Below, in pieces: positions 27,445-35,984 of a stretch of DNA of 64,000 nucleotides. How positions within the stretch are numbered: position 1 is the stretch's first letter; each line of letters starts with the position of its first letter. The stretch is from Corallococcus macrosporus DSM 14697 (lineage in GTDB: Bacteria > Myxococcota > Myxococcia > Myxococcales > Myxococcaceae), in assembly GCF_002305895.1 (NCBI RefSeq), contig NZ_CP022203.1:5124501-5188500 (forward strand), in the 5' to 3' direction. The notes under the pieces are model-generated. The model had not been told where the DNA came from and made no database searches. It was given only the letters and a program-made list of their open reading frames with translations. The position numbers and the translations under genes are program-made.

Positions 27445-27484
27445 GATCACCGTTGCTTGTAACGGTGATCAGGTAGGCTGTCAA
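27445..27484 (-). promoter_or_regulatory. sigma-70-type promoter with overlapping palindromic operator for the H1-like gene
   Basis: On the minus strand TTGACA (27484-27479) is followed 17 bases later by TACAAG (27461-27456), predicting a start near 27448. A perfect inverted repeat, GATCACCGTT-N6-AACGGTGATC (27445-27470), covers the -10 element and the start point. This is the position expected of a repressor operator. The leader to the ATG is about 80 bases. Confidence 0.7.
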
Positions 27485-27564
27485 ACTAACACTTGATTAT
27501 CCCACGGACTTTGTTCGCGAACAGGAGCCGAGCCACAGGGCCATGGCATGGCTATAAGCCGAGC

Positions 27565-28797
27565 ATGAACGACTCCGCCACATTGCGACCGGAGGAAGAT
27601 GCCCGGTCGCAGATCCTGGCCCTGTGCGCGCCCCTCCCCTCCGAGTGGCTCCCCCTGGATGACGCCCTGGGGCGGGTGCTCGCCGAGGACGTGACGGCGC
27701 AGCGCACGCTCCCCCCCTGGGACAACTCGGCCATGGACGGCTACGCGGTGCGCAGCGCCGACCTGGGCGGCCCCCTGCCCGTCCGGCTCGACGTCGGGGA
27801 GACCCTCTACGCCGGCGGGACGCCGCAGCGCCCCCTGGTGGCCGGCGTGTGCGCCCGCATCATGACGGGCGCCCCGCTCCCGGAGGGCGCGGACGCGGTG
27901 GTGATGCGCGAGCGCACCCGGCCGGCCGTACGGGGCGGCGCGGATCAGGTCGACGTGCTGGAGGCGGCAAGGCCGGGCCAGTTCGTCCGGCCCCGGGGCG
28001 AGGATGCCCGGGAAGGGCAGTTGCTGCTGGCGCGCGGCACCCCGCTGGGCATCCCCGAGCTGGGCCTGCTCTGGGCCCAGGGCCGGCAGGCCGTGCCCGT
28101 GGCTCGCGCGCCGAGGGTGGCCATCCTCTCCACCGGCGATGAGCTGTGCCACGCGGACGAGCCTCCCAACGGCCGCATCGTGGACACCAACGCCCCGTCA
28201 CTGGCGCTGGCCGTCCGCCGCGCGGGCGGCGTCCCCACGTTGCTGGGCATCGCCCGGGATACGCGGGACGCGGTGGCGGCCGCGCTGTCCGGGCTGGAGG
28301 GGTTCGACGTGGTCCTCACCAGCGCTGGCGTGTCCGTGGGTGAGCGCGACTACGTGAAGGAGGTCCTGGCCGCGCTGGGCGTGGAGCAGCACTTCTGGCG
28401 CGTCGCCATCAAGCCGGGAAAGCCGCTGCTCGTGGGCCGGCGCGGGGCCACGCTGTTCTTCGGACTTCCGGGCAATCCCACGTCATCCCTGGTGACCTTC
28501 GAGCTCTTCGTGCGCCCTGCCCTTCGCCGGCTGCTCGGGCACTCGCAGGTGGCGCCCGGACGCGTGCCCGGTCGCCTGGAGGGCCGGCTCACCAAGCCCG
28601 CGGGGCTGGCCCACTTCGTCCGCGTCACGGCCGCCTGGCGAGAAGGCAACCTGTGGGCCCGTCCGCTGGCGACACAAACGTCCGGTGTCCTGCGTTCAGC
28701 CACGGCGGCCACCCACCTGCTGCACTTCCCCCGCGAAGCCAGCAGCTTGTCGGAGGGGGACACGGTAGAACTGCTCCCGCTCTCATGGGTGGCCTGA
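27565..28797 (+). CDS. moeA: molybdopterin molybdenumtransferase MoeA
   Basis: A 410-residue enzyme that inserts molybdate into adenylated molybdopterin, the last step of molybdenum cofactor synthesis. It shows the N-terminal PPWDNSAMDGYAVRSADL block and GARIMTGAPLPEGADAVVM-like sequence. The central MoaB/MogA-type fold has LSTGDEL and TSAGVSVGERDYVKE, and the C-terminus carries FGLPGNPTSSLVTFELFVRP. The length fits the family. ATG 27565 is chosen because it begins the conserved N-terminal helix. The moaA gene lies 22 kb away in this window, so the pathway genes are scattered. Confidence 0.95.
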   Translation: MNDSATLRPEEDARSQILALCAPLPSEWLPLDDALGRVLAEDVTAQRTLPPWDNSAMDGYAVRSADLGGPLPVRLDVGETLYAGGTPQRPLVAGVCARIMTGAPLPEGADAVVMRERTRPAVRGGADQVDVLEAARPGQFVRPRGEDAREGQLLLARGTPLGIPELGLLWAQGRQAVPVARAPRVAILSTGDELCHADEPPNGRIVDTNAPSLALAVRRAGGVPTLLGIARDTRDAVAAALSGLEGFDVVLTSAGVSVGERDYVKEVLAALGVEQHFWRVAIKPGKPLLVGRRGATLFFGLPGNPTSSLVTFELFVRPALRRLLGHSQVAPGRVPGRLEGRLTKPAGLAHFVRVTAAWREGNLWARPLATQTSGVLRSATAATHLLHFPREASSLSEGDTVELLPLSWVA

Positions 28798-28914
28798 GGA
28801 ACAAAGGACGCCGCGAAGCATCCTCGTGGTGGGCTCGTGTTCAAAAGTTCGAGCCCGCCTTGACTTGCGAACCTGAGGACTCCAAACAGGGGCCCGCATC
28901 TGGAGAGATTCAAC

Positions 28915-29589
28915 ATGTCGGATATTCGGTCACCTCAGGTCCTTCCGACCCGAAAGCCCACGCAGCATCTGGAGCGCTTCTCCGAAGCGGACATTCCGAC
29001 GGAGCGCGGCACGCTGCGGACCATCGTCTTCCGGGACAAGCGCAACGGCCGCGAGCACGTGGCGCTCGTGGTGGGACAGGTGTCCGGCGATGAGGGCGTG
29101 CCGGTCCGCATCCACTCCGAGTGCCTCACCAGCGAGGTCTTCGGCAGCCTGAAGTGCGACTGCCGTGAGCAGTTGGACCGCTCACTGGACTTCATCGCCC
29201 AGGCGGGTCAGGGCGTCGTCCTCTACCTGCGGCAGGAGGGGCGCGGCATCGGCCTGGGGAACAAGATCAAGGCCTATGCGCTCCAGGCCAAGGGCCTGGA
29301 CACCTACGAGGCCAACCGGCAGCTCGGGTTCGCGGACGACCTGCGCACCTATGACATCGCGGCGGAGATGCTGCGGAGCCTGGACGTGCGCTCGGTGGAC
29401 CTGATGACGAACAACCCGCTGAAGATCGCGGGCATGGTCGAAGAAGGCATCCCCGTGCGGCGTCGAATCCCTTCCCGGACCGAGCACAATCCGCATAACG
29501 TCGACTACCTGAGGACGAAGCGCGAGCGTACGGGGCACCTGATTGAGCTCTTCGCCGAGGACGACGACACGGAAGCCAAGGCAGGCTGA
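28915..29589 (+). CDS. ribA: GTP cyclohydrolase II (RibA)
   Basis: A 224-residue zinc enzyme that opens GTP in the first step of riboflavin synthesis. Zinc ligands are visible in SECLTSEVFGSLKCDC (three Cys), the catalytic region is YLRQEGRGIGLGNKI, and ANRQLGFADDLRTY and LMTNNPLKI are diagnostic. It stands alone without the DHBP synthase domain often fused to it. ATG 28915 follows GGAGA. The 3' end overlaps the next open frame by 47 bases in a different phase. Confidence 0.95.
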   Translation: MSDIRSPQVLPTRKPTQHLERFSEADIPTERGTLRTIVFRDKRNGREHVALVVGQVSGDEGVPVRIHSECLTSEVFGSLKCDCREQLDRSLDFIAQAGQGVVLYLRQEGRGIGLGNKIKAYALQAKGLDTYEANRQLGFADDLRTYDIAAEMLRSLDVRSVDLMTNNPLKIAGMVEEGIPVRRRIPSRTEHNPHNVDYLRTKRERTGHLIELFAEDDDTEAKAG

Positions 29590-30472
29590 GAAGCCCCCCG
29601 CGCGGCGGCGCAACACCGTCGCGCGCAACCAGGCCCGCGTACCCTTCGAGGTGCGCTTCTGGGGCGTGCGCGGCTCCATCCCCTCCCCCGGGGCTCGCAC
29701 CCAGCGCTACGGGGGCAACACCCCGTGCGTGGAGGTCCGCTGCGGTGAGGAGCTGCTCATCTTCGACCTGGGCACGGGCGCGCGGGCCCTGGGACACGCC
29801 CTGCTGGCGAAGAAGCAGCCGGTGAAGGGCTCCATCTTCATCTCGCACTACCACTATGACCATCTGCAGGGGCTGCCCTTCTTCGGCCCCATGTTCCTGC
29901 CCACCAGCACGCTGACCATCTACGGGCCGTCACGGCACGGGCAGTCGGTGAAGCAGCTCCTCAGCGGGCAGATGGTGCCGCCGTACTTCCCGGTGACGGC
30001 GGACGGCGTGTTCCGGGCGCGGCTCTCGTACACGGACCTGGCCGCCACGCAGACGCTGGAGCTGGGCCCGGCGACGGTGCGCACCATCGAGCTGAACCAC
30101 CCGGGCGGCAACCTGGGCTACCGCGTGGAGTGCCAGGGCCGCTCGGTGGTGTATGCCACCGACCTGGAGCACGGCACCGACATGGACGCCGCCTTCTACG
30201 ACTTCGCCCGGGACGCGGACGTCCTCATCTACGACGCCATGTACACCGAGGACGAGTACCACGGGCGCACCGGGCCGGCGCGCACCGGCTGGGGCCACTC
30301 CACCTGGCAGGCCGCGGTGCGCGCGGCGGACGAGGCCGGCGTGAAGAAGCTGGTGCTCTTCCACCACGACCCGTCCCGCGACGACGCCGGCATGGACCGG
30401 CTGCTGCGTCAGGTGCGCAAGCACCGCCCGGACGCCATCGCCGCCCGGGAGTCGCTGGTCCTCAAGCTGTAG
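29543..30472 (+). CDS. MBL-fold metallo-hydrolase
   Basis: A protein of up to 309 residues with the metallo-beta-lactamase fold. The core begins at VRFWGVRGSIPSPG and contains the metal-binding motif SHYHYDHLQG. Further metal ligands probably lie in ELNHPGGN, YATDLEH and LFHHDPSRDD. The GVRGSIPxPG opening is typical of cyclic-nucleotide phosphodiesterase-like or phosphoribosyl-phosphodiesterase-like MBL proteins, so a phosphodiester substrate is likely. The start is uncertain: TTG 29543 overlaps ribA, while GTG 29651 would begin right at the domain. Neither has a strong ribosome-binding site. Confidence 0.85.
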   Translation: MSSSPRTTTRKPRQAEKPPARRRNTVARNQARVPFEVRFWGVRGSIPSPGARTQRYGGNTPCVEVRCGEELLIFDLGTGARALGHALLAKKQPVKGSIFISHYHYDHLQGLPFFGPMFLPTSTLTIYGPSRHGQSVKQLLSGQMVPPYFPVTADGVFRARLSYTDLAATQTLELGPATVRTIELNHPGGNLGYRVECQGRSVVYATDLEHGTDMDAAFYDFARDADVLIYDAMYTEDEYHGRTGPARTGWGHSTWQAAVRAADEAGVKKLVLFHHDPSRDDAGMDRLLRQVRKHRPDAIAARESLVLKL

Positions 30473-31553
30473 GGCCCGTCCCCGCCACCGCGCGCTTCAC
30501 CGTCTCCCGCAGGCCCCGGAAGGGCAACCGCTCCAGGGCCGTGGGCACGTCCACCCATTCGAAGGTGTCATGCTCGGCGCCCAGGCGCACGTCCGCGTCC
30601 GGCGGCACCTGGACGGCGAAGCCGTGCTCCTCCACCAGCCTGGGGGGCAACGCGTCCCCCAGGGCGAAGGCGTGGCGGTAGGTCAGGTCCACCAGCGGCG
30701 CGCGCAGGCCCGTCTCCTCCTCCAGCTCCCTCGCGGCGGCCCGCGCGGGCGACTCCCCCGCTTCGAGCCGTCCCGTGAGGACCTGCCAGAAGCCCCCGCG
30801 CTCCGGACGGCGCCGCACGAGCAGCACCCGCGCCTCCGGGCCATGGCCCTTCACCACGGCGATGCTCACCGTCCGCATGGGCTCCGGCGCATCCACGCGC
30901 TCGCTGTCGAACACGGCGCAGAAGCTGTCGGCGATGGCGTCCTCCACCTCGGCCATGGGGAGCGCGCGGCCCAGCTCGCGCTGCATCGACGTGACGCCCG
31001 CCTCGCGGATGCCACAGGGGACGATGAGCTGGAAGTGGTCCAGGTTCGTGTTCACGTTGAGCGCGAAGCCGTGCGTGGTGAGCCAGCGGGACAGGTGCAC
31101 GCCAATGGCGGCCACCTTGCGCGCGTCGGGTGCACCCTCTTCGCCAATCCAGACGCCGGGCCACTTGGGGATGGGCCCCGCGGTGATGCCCCACCGGGCC
31201 AGCACCTGCATGACGGAGCGCTCCACGTCGCGCACGTAGCGGCGCACGTCGCGCCGGTCCTCCGGCAGCAGGAACAGGGGGTAGCCCACGAGCTGACCGG
31301 GGCCGTGGTAGGTGACGTCGCCTCCACGGTTGGTCTCGAAGACCTCGGCGCCCTCCTGTGCCAACCGCGCGTCGCTGGCGACGATGTTCTCGCGCTTCGC
31401 GGCGCGGCCCAGCGTGAGGATGGGCGGGTGCTCCAGGAGCAGCAGCACATCGCCGGAGAGCCCCTCGCGGCGGGACTCGCTGAAGAGGCGCATCAGCTCG
31501 AGCCCGTCCTCGTACTCCACGCGGCCCAGCCGGTAGACGGTGATGGTGTTCAT
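30462..31553 (-). CDS. lipB: octanoyltransferase LipB fused to a NUDIX hydrolase domain
   Basis: A 363-residue bifunctional-looking protein. Residues 1-220 are LipB, which moves octanoyl from acyl carrier protein to lipoyl domains: RGGDVTYHGPGQLVGYP, catalytic Lys in KVAAIGVHLSRW, catalytic Cys in PCGIREAGVTSM. Residues about 228-363 are a NUDIX domain with a complete box, GRLEAGESPARAAARELEEE then TGL, so it should be active on a nucleoside diphosphate derivative. There is no stop or frameshift between the domains. ATG 31553 overlaps the preceding gene by four bases (ATGA). The cluster also holds E2, lipA and E3, which supports the LipB role. Confidence 0.9.
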   Translation of the reverse strand: MNTITVYRLGRVEYEDGLELMRLFSESRREGLSGDVLLLLEHPPILTLGRAAKRENIVASDARLAQEGAEVFETNRGGDVTYHGPGQLVGYPLFLLPEDRRDVRRYVRDVERSVMQVLARWGITAGPIPKWPGVWIGEEGAPDARKVAAIGVHLSRWLTTHGFALNVNTNLDHFQLIVPCGIREAGVTSMQRELGRALPMAEVEDAIADSFCAVFDSERVDAPEPMRTVSIAVVKGHGPEARVLLVRRRPERGGFWQVLTGRLEAGESPARAAARELEEETGLRAPLVDLTYRHAFALGDALPPRLVEEHGFAVQVPPDADVRLGAEHDTFEWVDVPTALERLPFRGLRETVKRAVAGTGPTA

Positions 31554-33331
31554 GACGTTCGCTTCCTTCGGGCCTTCCGCGCGGACGCGGCCTTCTCGGT
31601 GGGGGCCAGGCTCCACGTCCCCGTGGGCACCCGGTTGAGGAGGGCGTGCAGCTCATGTCCCGCACGGGGGGAGCGCCCGGCCTCCTGGGCCAGCGCCGCG
31701 AGCACGTCCTCGGCGACGGAGACCGCGGGCGCGCGCGCGGCCAGGCGCTGACGGGCGATCTCCATGAATTCAGCGTGGGTGGGAACCTGGAGCGGCAGGA
31801 GCACCTGCACGTGCTCCAGGAGGTCCGTGGGCACGGCGCCGCGGACCGCCTGGCTCAGCGCCGCGGTGGTGAGCACTGGAGCGCTCCGCACTTCGTCGCG
31901 CAGTGTGAGGCCACGGGCCTCCGAGCCCAGACCTCGCGCGCCCAGCACGACCGCAGGCCGATGGTCCCGGGCCAGGAAGGCTCGCAGCGCCGCGTGCGCC
32001 GCGGCGTCCAGCCGCTCCACGTCCTCCACCAGCAGGACGCGTGAGGTGCCGGACCCATCCAGGTCCGCGACGGCGGTGATGACGCCCACGCCCTCCCGCT
32101 GGAGCTGCTGGAACCAGACGCTCTTGCCGCTACCCTCGGGCCCGACGACGAGGAGACACCGCGCCTGGGCCTCCAGCGACTGCGTCAGCAGTGCCTGCGT
32201 GGCCTGCTGCCCCACGAGCCCCATGACGGGCTCCGCGGGCCGCTCCGTCCGCGACACCACTGGCGGAGGCTTCGGGGCGACGTCGCCCAGCAGGGACTGC
32301 GACTCGTTGAGGCAGCTCTTGCAGATGAACGCGCCCGCGGGACCGGCGACCAGGTCCCCCGTGTCCGTGCGCGGCCGGCAGCAGAAGGAGCACCAGGCGT
32401 CGAGCGCCGCGTCCGCGCGCGTGGGCCCGCGCTCGATGAGCCGTGCTTCCCTGCGTCGCCTGGGCGGCGCCGCTCCGAGCGCGTCGGCGCTCTGCGGCGT
32501 GCCGTCATCCAGGGCCCCCGCCCGTGGCGAAGGCCGTGGCGTCGCGAACTCCGCGGCGCCCGGCAGCTCCCGGTCACCCGCGGCATCCTGGAGCGCTCCC
32601 TGCGTGGCGCGCTCCGCCAAGGGCGTGGACGCGGACGGAACGTCCGTTCCGGGCACTGCGACGACGCTGGACTCCGGCTGAGGCCTGGCGCCGGACGGAA
32701 CGTTCATTCCGGGCGCCCATGCAGAGACGGACGCCACCGGCGCCATGGCTGCGGACGGAACGTTCATTCCGGACAGCACCACGCCCCAGCCCGGCGCGGA
32801 CGCACTGTCGCCCTGCCCCCCCGCGCTCGCGCTGGGTTGCGAGCCTGGAACCTCGCCGTCATCGACCTCGCCGGCGACGCGCGCGAGCTGCGCTTCGAGC
32901 CGCTGGGAATCCTCCGCGGCCTCCGTCTCGATGACCCAGGACGGGGCAGCACCCGCGGGCGTGTCGTCACCCGCGACCAGGGCCGCCTCGCGCAGCGCAT
33001 CCTCGATGAGCCGCTGGCGGTGGACGACCTCCGGCAGGAGCTCGGCGTCCAGCCCGGACGCGGGCACCCCCGCTTCGCCGTCCAATTCCGGCCCATGCCG
33101 GGCGCGCGCGGGCTCCGGCATCCACTCCAGCCGGTTCACCGCATCCGCGATGTCCGCGCGGCTGCCGTCCAGACGCTGCGCATGCCGCAGCAACTGCAAC
33201 GCGCGGGACGGGTTGCCCGACTGGCGATACAGCTCCGCCGCCTTCTGGAGGCACTCCACGGCGCGGGCTACGTCCCCCTGTGTCTCGGCGGACTGCGCGG
33301 CGCGGATCAGCTCGCGAGGGTTCTCAGCCAT
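31550..33331 (-). CDS. TPR, ClpX-type zinc finger and P-loop ATPase domain protein
   Basis: A 593-residue protein that I do not recognise as a named family. Residues 5-65 form TPR-like helices (RELIRAAQSAETQGD). About 70-330 is Ala/Pro-rich and includes three GMNVPS-like repeats. About 345-380 is a zinc finger with two CxxC pairs (WCSFCCRP and CKSCL) like the N-terminus of ClpX. The last 200 residues hold Walker A GPEGSGKS and a Walker B-like VLLVEDVERLD, like DnaA/ClpX-class AAA ATPases. It lies between the E2 gene and lipB and is translationally coupled to lipB. A chaperone or regulatory ATPase role is an inference. Confidence 0.7.
   Translation of the reverse strand: MAENPRELIRAAQSAETQGDVARAVECLQKAAELYRQSGNPSRALQLLRHAQRLDGSRADIADAVNRLEWMPEPARARHGPELDGEAGVPASGLDAELLPEVVHRQRLIEDALREAALVAGDDTPAGAAPSWVIETEAAEDSQRLEAQLARVAGEVDDGEVPGSQPSASAGGQGDSASAPGWGVVLSGMNVPSAAMAPVASVSAWAPGMNVPSGARPQPESSVVAVPGTDVPSASTPLAERATQGALQDAAGDRELPGAAEFATPRPSPRAGALDDGTPQSADALGAAPPRRRREARLIERGPTRADAALDAWCSFCCRPRTDTGDLVAGPAGAFICKSCLNESQSLLGDVAPKPPPVVSRTERPAEPVMGLVGQQATQALLTQSLEAQARCLLVVGPEGSGKSVWFQQLQREGVGVITAVADLDGSGTSRVLLVEDVERLDAAAHAALRAFLARDHRPAVVLGARGLGSEARGLTLRDEVRSAPVLTTAALSQAVRGAVPTDLLEHVQVLLPLQVPTHAEFMEIARQRLAARAPAVSVAEDVLAALAQEAGRSPRAGHELHALLNRVPTGTWSLAPTEKAASARKARRKRTS
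32631..32772. repeat. three 22-base repeats spaced exactly 60 bases apart, in frame
   Basis: Near-identical copies of CGGACGGAACGTTCATTCC start at about 32631, 32691 and 32751. The first copy has CGTCCGTT in the centre. The 60-base period equals 20 codons and encodes repeats ending in GMNVPSxA or GTDVPSAS inside the zinc-finger ATPase gene. Each unit also contains an inverted repeat, CGGAA...TTCCG. Confidence 0.75.
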
Positions 33332-33470
33332 ACGGCGTGAGCCTAACCGGCTCGGGGCACCCGCGCGCGGCCCTCGAACGAGGTCCCCGCCGCCAGGCGC
33401 TCCCCGGCCCGGCCCCAGGGCCACCACGCCCCTTCACGGTCAGGGGCGTGGACCTGCCACGGCGCTCACC

Positions 33471-34736
33471 TCACGCCATGGCCAGGAACAGCAGGTCCGG
33501 CTTCTCCAGGTACTTGATGATCTCGTACGTGAAGTCCGCCGCCACCGAGCCGTCGATGACGCGGTGGTCGCACGACAGCGACAGGTTCATCATGTCGCGC
33601 ACGACGACCTGGTCACCCACCACCGCAGGGCGCTTCTTCAGGCGGTGCACGCCGAGGATGCCCACCTCGGGGTGGTTGATGATGGGCGTGGCGAACAGGC
33701 CGCCGCTCTGCCCCAGCGAGCTGATGGTGAAGGTGCCGCCCGTCAGCTCCTCCATCTTCAGCTTGCGGTCCCGCGCGGCGGCGCCCAGGCGGGCCGTCTC
33801 GCGCGCCAGCTCCCCAAGCGTCAGCCGGTCCGCGTTCTTCACCACCGCCACGGTGAGGCCGTCCGGCGTGGCCGCCGCCATGCCGATGTTGAACTCGCCG
33901 CGGACCACCAGCTCCTGCCTGGCCTCGTCGAAGTTCGCGTTCAGGTGCGGGAACTTCTTCAGCGCAGCCACCGTCGCCTTGATGATGAACGGCAGGTAGT
34001 TGAGCTTGAGGTTCTCCCCGGCCGCCGCGAGCTGCGCGTTCAGCCGCGCGCGCAGGGCCACCAGGTCCGTGGCGTCCACTTCCTCCACGAAGGCGAAGTG
34101 CGGCGCGGTGAACTTCGACCGCACCATCTTCTCCGCGATCTTCTTGCGCAGGCCCCGAAGCGGGATGCGCTCATCCGAAGCGCCCGAGCTGACCGGGGGC
34201 GCCGCGGGGCGCGCCTGCTGCGCGGCCGGAGCCGCCACCACGTTCTTCTCGCCACCCTCCAGCGCCGCCACCACGTCCGCCTTCGTCACGCGGCCCTGCG
34301 GCCCGGTGCCGGGAATCGCCGACAGGTCCAGGCCGTGCTCGCGCGCCATCCGCCGCGTCACCGGCGTGGCCAGCACCTTGGACGACGAGGCAGGCGCCCC
34401 CCCGCCATTGCCACCCGCCGCGGGCGCGGCGGCCACGGGCGCCGCCGCCGGCGCGCTCGCCTCACCATGGCCACCGGCCTGCGCCGGCGCGTCACCCTCG
34501 ACCTCCAGCGTGACGAGGAGCTGGTGCACCTTCGCCATGTCCCCTTCCTTGCCATGCGTCTGCACGACACGGCCCGCCTTGGGCGCGGGGACGGTGACGG
34601 TGGCCTTGTCCGTCATCACCTCGGCGAGCACCTGGTCTTCCTTGACGGAATCCCCCGCCTTCACGTGCCACTTCACCAACTCACCCTCCATCACGCCTTC
34701 ACCGAGGTCGGGGAGCTTGAATTCGAAGATCGCCAT
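33471..34736 (-). CDS. 2-oxoacid dehydrogenase E2 (dihydrolipoyl acyltransferase)
   Basis: A 421-residue E2 core enzyme. The N-terminal lipoyl domain carries the lipoylated Lys in TDKATVTV near residue 44. Ala/Pro linkers flank the peripheral-subunit-binding domain (VTRRMAREHGLDLSAIPGTG). The catalytic acyltransferase domain ends with LSLSCDHRVIDGSVAADF. It transfers an acyl group from lipoamide to coenzyme A. Whether the complex uses pyruvate or branched-chain ketoacids cannot be decided, because no E1 gene is in the window. LipA, LipB and E3 genes flank it. Confidence 0.93.
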   Translation of the reverse strand: MAIFEFKLPDLGEGVMEGELVKWHVKAGDSVKEDQVLAEVMTDKATVTVPAPKAGRVVQTHGKEGDMAKVHQLLVTLEVEGDAPAQAGGHGEASAPAAAPVAAAPAAGGNGGGAPASSSKVLATPVTRRMAREHGLDLSAIPGTGPQGRVTKADVVAALEGGEKNVVAAPAAQQARPAAPPVSSGASDERIPLRGLRKKIAEKMVRSKFTAPHFAFVEEVDATDLVALRARLNAQLAAAGENLKLNYLPFIIKATVAALKKFPHLNANFDEARQELVVRGEFNIGMAAATPDGLTVAVVKNADRLTLGELARETARLGAAARDRKLKMEELTGGTFTISSLGQSGGLFATPIINHPEVGILGVHRLKKRPAVVGDQVVVRDMMNLSLSCDHRVIDGSVAADFTYEIIKYLEKPDLLFLAMA

Positions 34737-34796
34737 GGGGTCGTCTTTCCGGGAAGCAGGGGTGTGGGGTCAAGCCATGAATCAGGGCGCCGTGGC

Positions 34797-35726
34797 TCAG
34801 CCGAGCCGCTCGAGCCGCTCGCGCTCCATCAGGCCCTTCATGAAGAACTCAGCGGCCCGGTAGCTGGACCGCACCAGCGGACCGGACGCCACGTAGAGGA
34901 AGCCGTAGGACTCGGCCAGCGCCTTGTACGCCTCGAACTGGGCGGGCGTGACGAAGCGCTCCACGCGCAGGTGGTACTGCGACGGCTGCAGGTACTGGCC
35001 CAGCGTCAGCACGTCCACGCCCACGTCGCGCAGGTCCTTGAACGTCTGCTCCAGCTCCGCGTCCGTCTCCCCCAGGCCCACCATGACGGACGTCTTGGTG
35101 TACAGGCCCTCGGGGCGGCGCTTGAGGTACTCCAGCACGCGCAGGGACTGGCGGTAGTGGGCGCGCCGGTCGCGCACCGTCGGCGTCAGCCGCTCCACCG
35201 TCTCCACGTTGTGCGCCACCACGTGGGGCTTTGCCTCCGCCACGGTGGTCAGGTCCTTCTCCACGCCCTTGAAGTCCGGGATGAGCACCTCAACGATGGT
35301 GCGCGGGCTCTCCCGGCGCAGCTCGCGGATGGCGGAGGCGAAGTGGCTGGCGCCGCCGTCCGGCCGGTCATCCCGGTTCACGGACGTGACGACGATGTAC
35401 TCCAGGTTCATCTCCTTCACCGCCTGGGCCAGATGGATGGGCTCCATCGGATCCAGCGGCGGAGGCGCGCCGACCTTCACGTGGCAGAAGCGGCACGCGC
35501 GCGTGCACACCTCGCCCATGAGCATGACCGTGGCGGTGCCACCACCCCAGCACTCGGCGATGTTCGGGCAGCGGGCCTCTTCGCACACCGTGGCCAGCTT
35601 CGTCCGCTTCACGATGGCTTTGACGCGCTCGTAGCCATCTCCGTGCGGGAGCCGCACCTTCAGCCACTCCGGCTTGCGGGTGGTCTCAGTCACCTGGGGG
35701 AGAGGGAACCGGTCGGGAGTCGCCAT
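34797..35726 (-). CDS. lipA: lipoyl synthase LipA
   Basis: A 309-residue radical SAM enzyme that inserts two sulfurs into protein-bound octanoyl groups. The auxiliary cluster motif is CEEARCPNIAECW (Cys spaced CX4CX5C) and the radical SAM motif is CTRACRFC. Other conserved blocks are VTSVNRDDRPDGGA, VMVGLGET and LTLGQYLQPS. It sits 60 bp upstream of the E2 gene whose lipoyl domain it would modify. Confidence 0.97.
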   Translation of the reverse strand: MATPDRFPLPQVTETTRKPEWLKVRLPHGDGYERVKAIVKRTKLATVCEEARCPNIAECWGGGTATVMLMGEVCTRACRFCHVKVGAPPPLDPMEPIHLAQAVKEMNLEYIVVTSVNRDDRPDGGASHFASAIRELRRESPRTIVEVLIPDFKGVEKDLTTVAEAKPHVVAHNVETVERLTPTVRDRRAHYRQSLRVLEYLKRRPEGLYTKTSVMVGLGETDAELEQTFKDLRDVGVDVLTLGQYLQPSQYHLRVERFVTPAQFEAYKALAESYGFLYVASGPLVRSSYRAAEFFMKGLMERERLERLG

Positions 35727-35918
35727 GGATCGCGGGCCTTCTATGGGTTGGACGGAGGACGTTCAAGCGGAAGCCACTGACGCGAGGCGTCAGCATCCAC
35801 CAGCCGTCCGCCAGTTGTCGCCTCTTCTCTAATGCCCTCGCCGCCCGGGGACAGTCCGGGCGCGGGGCCACCGCCGGGCAGCCAGGGGACCGTCGCCTCG
35901 CGTGGCGGCGGGAGCCGG

Positions 35919-35958
35919 AAAAACGAGGGGCCGTCCTCGGCGCACCGGGACGGCCCCT
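35919..35958 (-). terminator. rho-independent terminator of the E3 (lpd) gene
   Basis: A perfect 11-bp stem, AGGGGCCGTCC (35926-35936) with GGACGGCCCCT (35948-35958), around an 11-base loop. On the minus strand it ends in a T-rich run (complement of AAAAA at 35919-35923). It lies 27 bp past the lpd stop codon. Confidence 0.8.
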
Positions 35959-35984
35959 GGAACCTCAGGCGAGGCGTCCGCCGC

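Noticed and set aside
28831-28856. GGGCTCG...CGAGCCC hairpin between moeA and ribA as a terminator or FMN riboswitch
   Set aside because: There is no T run and none of the FMN aptamer conserved sequence, so it is left unassigned.
32631-32772. Possible CRISPR array from evenly spaced 22-base repeats
   Set aside because: There are only three units, they are in frame inside a protein gene, and no cas genes or leader are present.
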